Assembly: GCA_927911235.1 (NCBI GenBank)
Contig: CAKMOY010000006.1
Location: 1 to 8,042, forward strand
Length of the DNA stretch: 8,042 nucleotides
Source of the DNA: an uncultured Moraxella sp.
GTDB taxonomy: Bacteria; Pseudomonadota; Gammaproteobacteria; Pseudomonadales; Moraxellaceae
Reading direction: 5' to 3'
The position numbers and the translations under genes were made by a program. Shown here piece after piece: positions 6,551 to 8,042 of the stretch. Position 1 is the stretch's first letter. Each line of letters opens with the position of its first letter. The notes below the pieces were generated by a model. It was not told the origin of the DNA. It was given only the letters and a program-made list of their open reading frames with translations, and ran no database searches.

Positions 6551-6567
6551 CTTAAGATAACGTTAAG
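6551..6567 (+). promoter_or_regulatory. Direct-repeat response-regulator box (PmrA/OmpR-family type)
   Basis: CTTAAG-ATAAC-GTTAAG consists of two half-sites spaced by 5 nt. The 7-mer TTAAGAT recurs with an 11-bp period (6552-6558 and 6563-6569), placing both half-sites on one helix face. This is close to the known PmrA box, two (C/T)TTAA(G/T)-like hexamers separated by 5 bp. The box ends 10 bp before a -10 element and stands where the -35 would be, as in activator-dependent promoters of this class. The match is by eye and the regulator is not in the window. Confidence 0.6.
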
Positions 6568-6577
6568 ATTTATCGTT

Positions 6578-6583
6578 TATTAT
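6578..6583 (+). promoter_or_regulatory. -10 element of the PepSY-like gene
   Basis: TATTAT (five of six matches to TATAAT) lies 10 bp after the direct-repeat box. There is no conventional -35 at 17 nt, consistent with dependence on an activator. The expected start near 6590 gives a leader of about 60 nt. Confidence 0.55.
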
Positions 6584-6598
6584 ACACATCAATTAAAC

Positions 6599-6614
6599 GG
6601 ATAATCTTTTATCC
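6599..6614 (+). other. Small hairpin in the PepSY leader
   Basis: GGATAA (6599-6604) and TTATCC (6609-6614) pair perfectly around TCTT. Three more A-T pairs can follow beyond a C/A mismatch. No T tract directly follows, so it is not a terminator. It sits close to the predicted 5' end of the transcript, where it could stabilise the RNA. Confidence 0.4.
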
Positions 6615-6650
6615 ATTTTAACGTTTTTATTTAACCAAGAGGAAAACATT

Positions 6651-6953
6651 ATGTTTAACAAATCAGTAATTGCAACTTTGGCGGTATTGCCTGTATTATT
6701 TACCAGCGTTTCTGCAATGGCAGGGGACGATATGATTGAGCGTCAAGTGTATCAAGACAAAAATTATCCAGCGGTGCAACAAAAAGCGGTGAATATGTTG
6801 CGACAACGTGGTTATCAAGTGGTTGATGTAGAAGCTGACGACCATTTTTTTAAGCCTGCATTGAGCGTAGAAGCCTACAAAAATAATCAAGAATATGATA
6901 TCAAATTGTCATATCCAGATTTGAAAATTTTGTCAGAAAGAATTGATGATTAA
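6651..6953 (+). CDS. Small exported PepSY-like protein
   Basis: A 100-residue protein. Residues 1-24 form a signal peptide (MFNK, a hydrophobic core, then A-M-A before Gly25), so the mature protein of about 76 residues should be periplasmic. The mature part has a helix-like stretch (about 38-54, Y-P-A-V to R-Q-R-G-Y) and a strand-rich half with V-V-D-V-E-A-D-D, KPALSVEAYKNNQEYDIKLS and L-K-I-L-S-E-R-I-D. This pattern is characteristic of PepSY_2-type domains. Such small proteins are often near, or controlled by, two-component systems, but their molecular role is unclear. A strong ribosome binding site (AGAGGA, 7 nt upstream) and a direct-repeat activator box at 6551-6567 suggest inducible, high expression. 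It is a single-gene unit ending in the terminator at 6989-7019. The family call is by pattern and moderately sure; export is more secure. Confidence 0.7.
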   Translation: MFNKSVIATLAVLPVLFTSVSAMAGDDMIERQVYQDKNYPAVQQKAVNMLRQRGYQVVDVEADDHFFKPALSVEAYKNNQEYDIKLSYPDLKILSERIDD

Positions 6954-6969
6954 TTTTTTATTTAATCAT
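6946..6969. repeat. 8-bp AT-rich inverted repeat over the PepSY stop codon
   Basis: ATGATTAA (6946-6953) pairs with TTAATCAT (6962-6969) around an 8-nt loop. The stop codon TAA is the last three bases of the left arm. An alternative pairing of ATTTTTTA (6953-6960) with TAAAAAAT (6970-6977) is possible. It may protect the 3' end or be incidental in AT-rich DNA. Confidence 0.3.
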
Positions 6970-6978
6970 TAAAAAATC

Positions 6979-6987
6979 TGTTAAAAT
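6979..6987 (+). promoter_or_regulatory. Extended -10 promoter of mpl
   Basis: TG-T-TAAAAT precedes ACGCC, almost the same string as before cysM. No clear -35 is seen. The predicted start near 6994 lies inside the left arm of the upstream gene's terminator, giving an mpl leader of about 26 nt. Confidence 0.5.
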
Positions 6988-6988
6988 A

Positions 6989-7019
6989 CGCCTTATTTAT
7001 TCAAATAAGGCGTTTTTTT
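6989..7019 (+). terminator. Perfect intrinsic terminator ending at the mpl start codon
   Basis: CGCCTTATTT (6989-6998) and AAATAAGGCG (7003-7012) form a perfect 10-bp stem with loop ATTC, followed by seven T (7013-7019). The next base is the A of the mpl ATG. It should end transcripts of the PepSY gene. The right arm also contains TAAGG (7006-7010), the only ribosome binding site available to mpl, 9 nt from its ATG. Confidence 0.85.
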
Positions 7020-7643
7020 ATGCACATTCACATTCTTGGTATTTGCGGTACGTTTATGGGGTCACTTGCCCTGCTTGCTCGTGATTTGGGACACACGGTT
7101 ACAGGTTCGGACGCCAACGTCTATCCGCCCATGTCCACTCAGCTAGAAAATGCAGGCGTTGAGATTATGCAAGGCTATTCTGTCACGCACTTACAGCCTG
7201 CCCCAGACCTTGTGATTGTCGGCAACGCCATGAAACGTGGTATTGAAGCGGTGGAATATATGCTAAATAACCGTATTCCTTATACATCAGGGCCGCAGTT
7301 TTTGGCAGAACACGTTTTGCAATATCGCCACGTTTTGGCGGTCGCAGGCACGCACGGCAAAACCACCACAACCACCATGCTTGCGTGGATTTTGCAATAT
7401 GCGGGTATTGACACAGGCTTTTTGATTGGCGGTGTGCCACTGGTAAATACACAGGATGAACGCTTGCAAAACGCCTTTAAACACAGCTCATATCTTGGCA
7501 AAAATGCGGACGAAACAGGCGAAGGTTATTTTGTCATTGAAGCGGACGAATACGACAGTGCGTTTTTTGATAAAACGCTCAAAATTTGTCCATTATCGTC
7601 CAACCACCGCCATTTTAAACAACCTAGAATACGACCACGCTGA
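7020..7643 (+). CDS. Mpl N-terminal fragment as encoded in the given sequence
   Basis: As written, translation from the ATG at 7020 gives 207 residues. The first 185 match Mpl (nucleotide-sugar-binding domain and ATP loop). The last 22 are out-of-frame translation after the extra A. The product would lack most of the central ATPase domain and all of the C-terminal domain, so it could not ligate. Confidence 0.7.
   Translation: MHIHILGICGTFMGSLALLARDLGHTVTGSDANVYPPMSTQLENAGVEIMQGYSVTHLQPAPDLVIVGNAMKRGIEAVEYMLNNRIPYTSGPQFLAEHVLQYRHVLAVAGTHGKTTTTTMLAWILQYAGIDTGFLIGGVPLVNTQDERLQNAFKHSSYLGKNADETGEGYFVIEADEYDSAFFDKTLKICPLSSNHRHFKQPRIRPR
7572..7575 (+). other. Frameshift site: one extra base in a homopolymer (mpl)
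   Basis: GATAAAACGCTCA reads D-K-T-L, leaving the Mpl frame. With three A the codons GAT AAA CGC TCA give D-K-R-S and the family sequence resumes. From here the corrected frame has no stop to 8042. Confidence 0.85.
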
Positions 7644-8042
7644 CATTTTTGCCAATTTGGAAGCCATTCAAACCCAATTTCACCACATGGTACGCATGAT
7701 ACCGTCAAATGGCAAAATCATCATGCCAAAAGACACTCAAAGCCTTGAAGACACCATCAAAAAAGGGTGCTGGACACCAATTTGGCGAACCAGTTTGAAT
7801 GACAACAGCGACTGGCAAGCCGAATTGGTTCAAGAAGACGGCTCAATGTTCCACGTGAAACATGGTGAAAATACAGGCACAGTAAACTGGTCAATGAGCG
7901 GACTGCACAGCGTAAACAACGGACTTGTGGCAATCGCCTCCGCCTACAACGTGGGCGTAAGTGTGGAAAAAGCGTGCGAAGCCTTATCAAATTTTGCAGG
8001 GATAAAACGCCGTATGGAACTCGTTGGCAAAATTGATAAAGA

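Larger units (their letters stand above)
7020..8042 (+). pseudogene. mpl: Murein tripeptide ligase Mpl, frameshifted and cut by the window end
   Basis: Mpl (UDP-MurNAc:L-alanyl-gamma-D-glutamyl-meso-diaminopimelate ligase) reattaches recycled murein tripeptide to UDP-MurNAc in the cytoplasm, using ATP. Marks: N-terminal ILGICGTFMG (5-14), SDANVYPPMS (30-39), the ATP loop GTHGKTTTT (110-118), and EADEYDSAFFDK (174-185). After one A is removed from the AAAA run at 7572-7575, the frame continues with R-S-K-F-V-H-Y-R-P-T-T-A-I-L-N-N-L-E-Y-D-H-A-D-I-F, G-C-W-T-P and ALSNFAGIKRRMELVG, and stays open to the window end. About 340 of an expected 450-490 residues are visible. Mur ligases usually have G-x-H-N before the third domain; here the string is SGLHSVNNG. 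The enzyme is dispensable in E. coli, so real inactivation is possible, but a sequencing error is equally likely. Confidence 0.9.

Noticed and set aside
7183..7990. Minus-strand reading frames opposite mpl
   Set aside because: They are rich in Arg, Cys and Leu in a way typical of antisense translation, and the plus strand encodes clear Mpl motifs throughout.
1..8042. CRISPR arrays, insertion sequences, tRNA or rRNA genes, prophage or toxin-antitoxin modules
   Set aside because: I found no repeat-spacer pattern, transposase motif, terminal repeats with target duplication, or structured RNA gene on either strand.

Overview
The window looks like chromosomal core DNA of a gammaproteobacterium in the Moraxellaceae, most likely Moraxella or a close relative. 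The reasons are the moderately AT-rich base composition, the gene content, a gacS/barA-type hybrid kinase divergent from cysM (a neighbourhood known from Acinetobacter and Pseudomonas), and repeated TTAAAATA -10 elements. No mobile element, CRISPR array, tRNA or rRNA is visible. The assignment is by recognition only.

Layout, left to right. (1) Positions 1-163: a divergent intergenic region. A minus-strand gene runs off the left edge (its start codon is at 41) and a plus-strand lipoprotein metalloprotease of the M48/LoiP type starts at 164. Each gene has a readable promoter overlapped by its own dyad. (2) 164-1393: the protease, a strong intrinsic terminator, then bolA. (3) 1402-4589, minus strand: a GacS/BarA-type hybrid sensor kinase convergent with bolA (8 bp gap). 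It is split by a one-base loss at the H-box. (4) 4730-6518: cysM, then a PolB-like DEDDy 3'-5' exonuclease, probably co-transcribed. (5) 6519-7019: a 100-residue exported PepSY-like protein. Its promoter carries a direct repeat of the PmrA/OmpR-family type, and a perfect intrinsic terminator ends at the next start codon. (6) 7020-8042: mpl, the murein tripeptide ligase, with a one-base gain at 7572-7575 and its 3' end outside the window.

Functional themes are envelope maintenance and stress (LoiP-like protease, BolA, Mpl recycling, PepSY protein), global signalling (GacS/BarA) and cysteine synthesis (CysM). These are mostly independent housekeeping units, not one dedicated pathway.

I see no wholly new system. 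The points most worth a second look are: the promoter of the PepSY gene with its TTAAG direct repeats; the tight overlap of terminator, promoter and ribosome binding site before mpl; the paired dyads in the divergent promoter region at the left edge; and two single-base homopolymer frameshifts in otherwise well-conserved genes. Those frameshifts are either sequencing errors or real gene inactivations.
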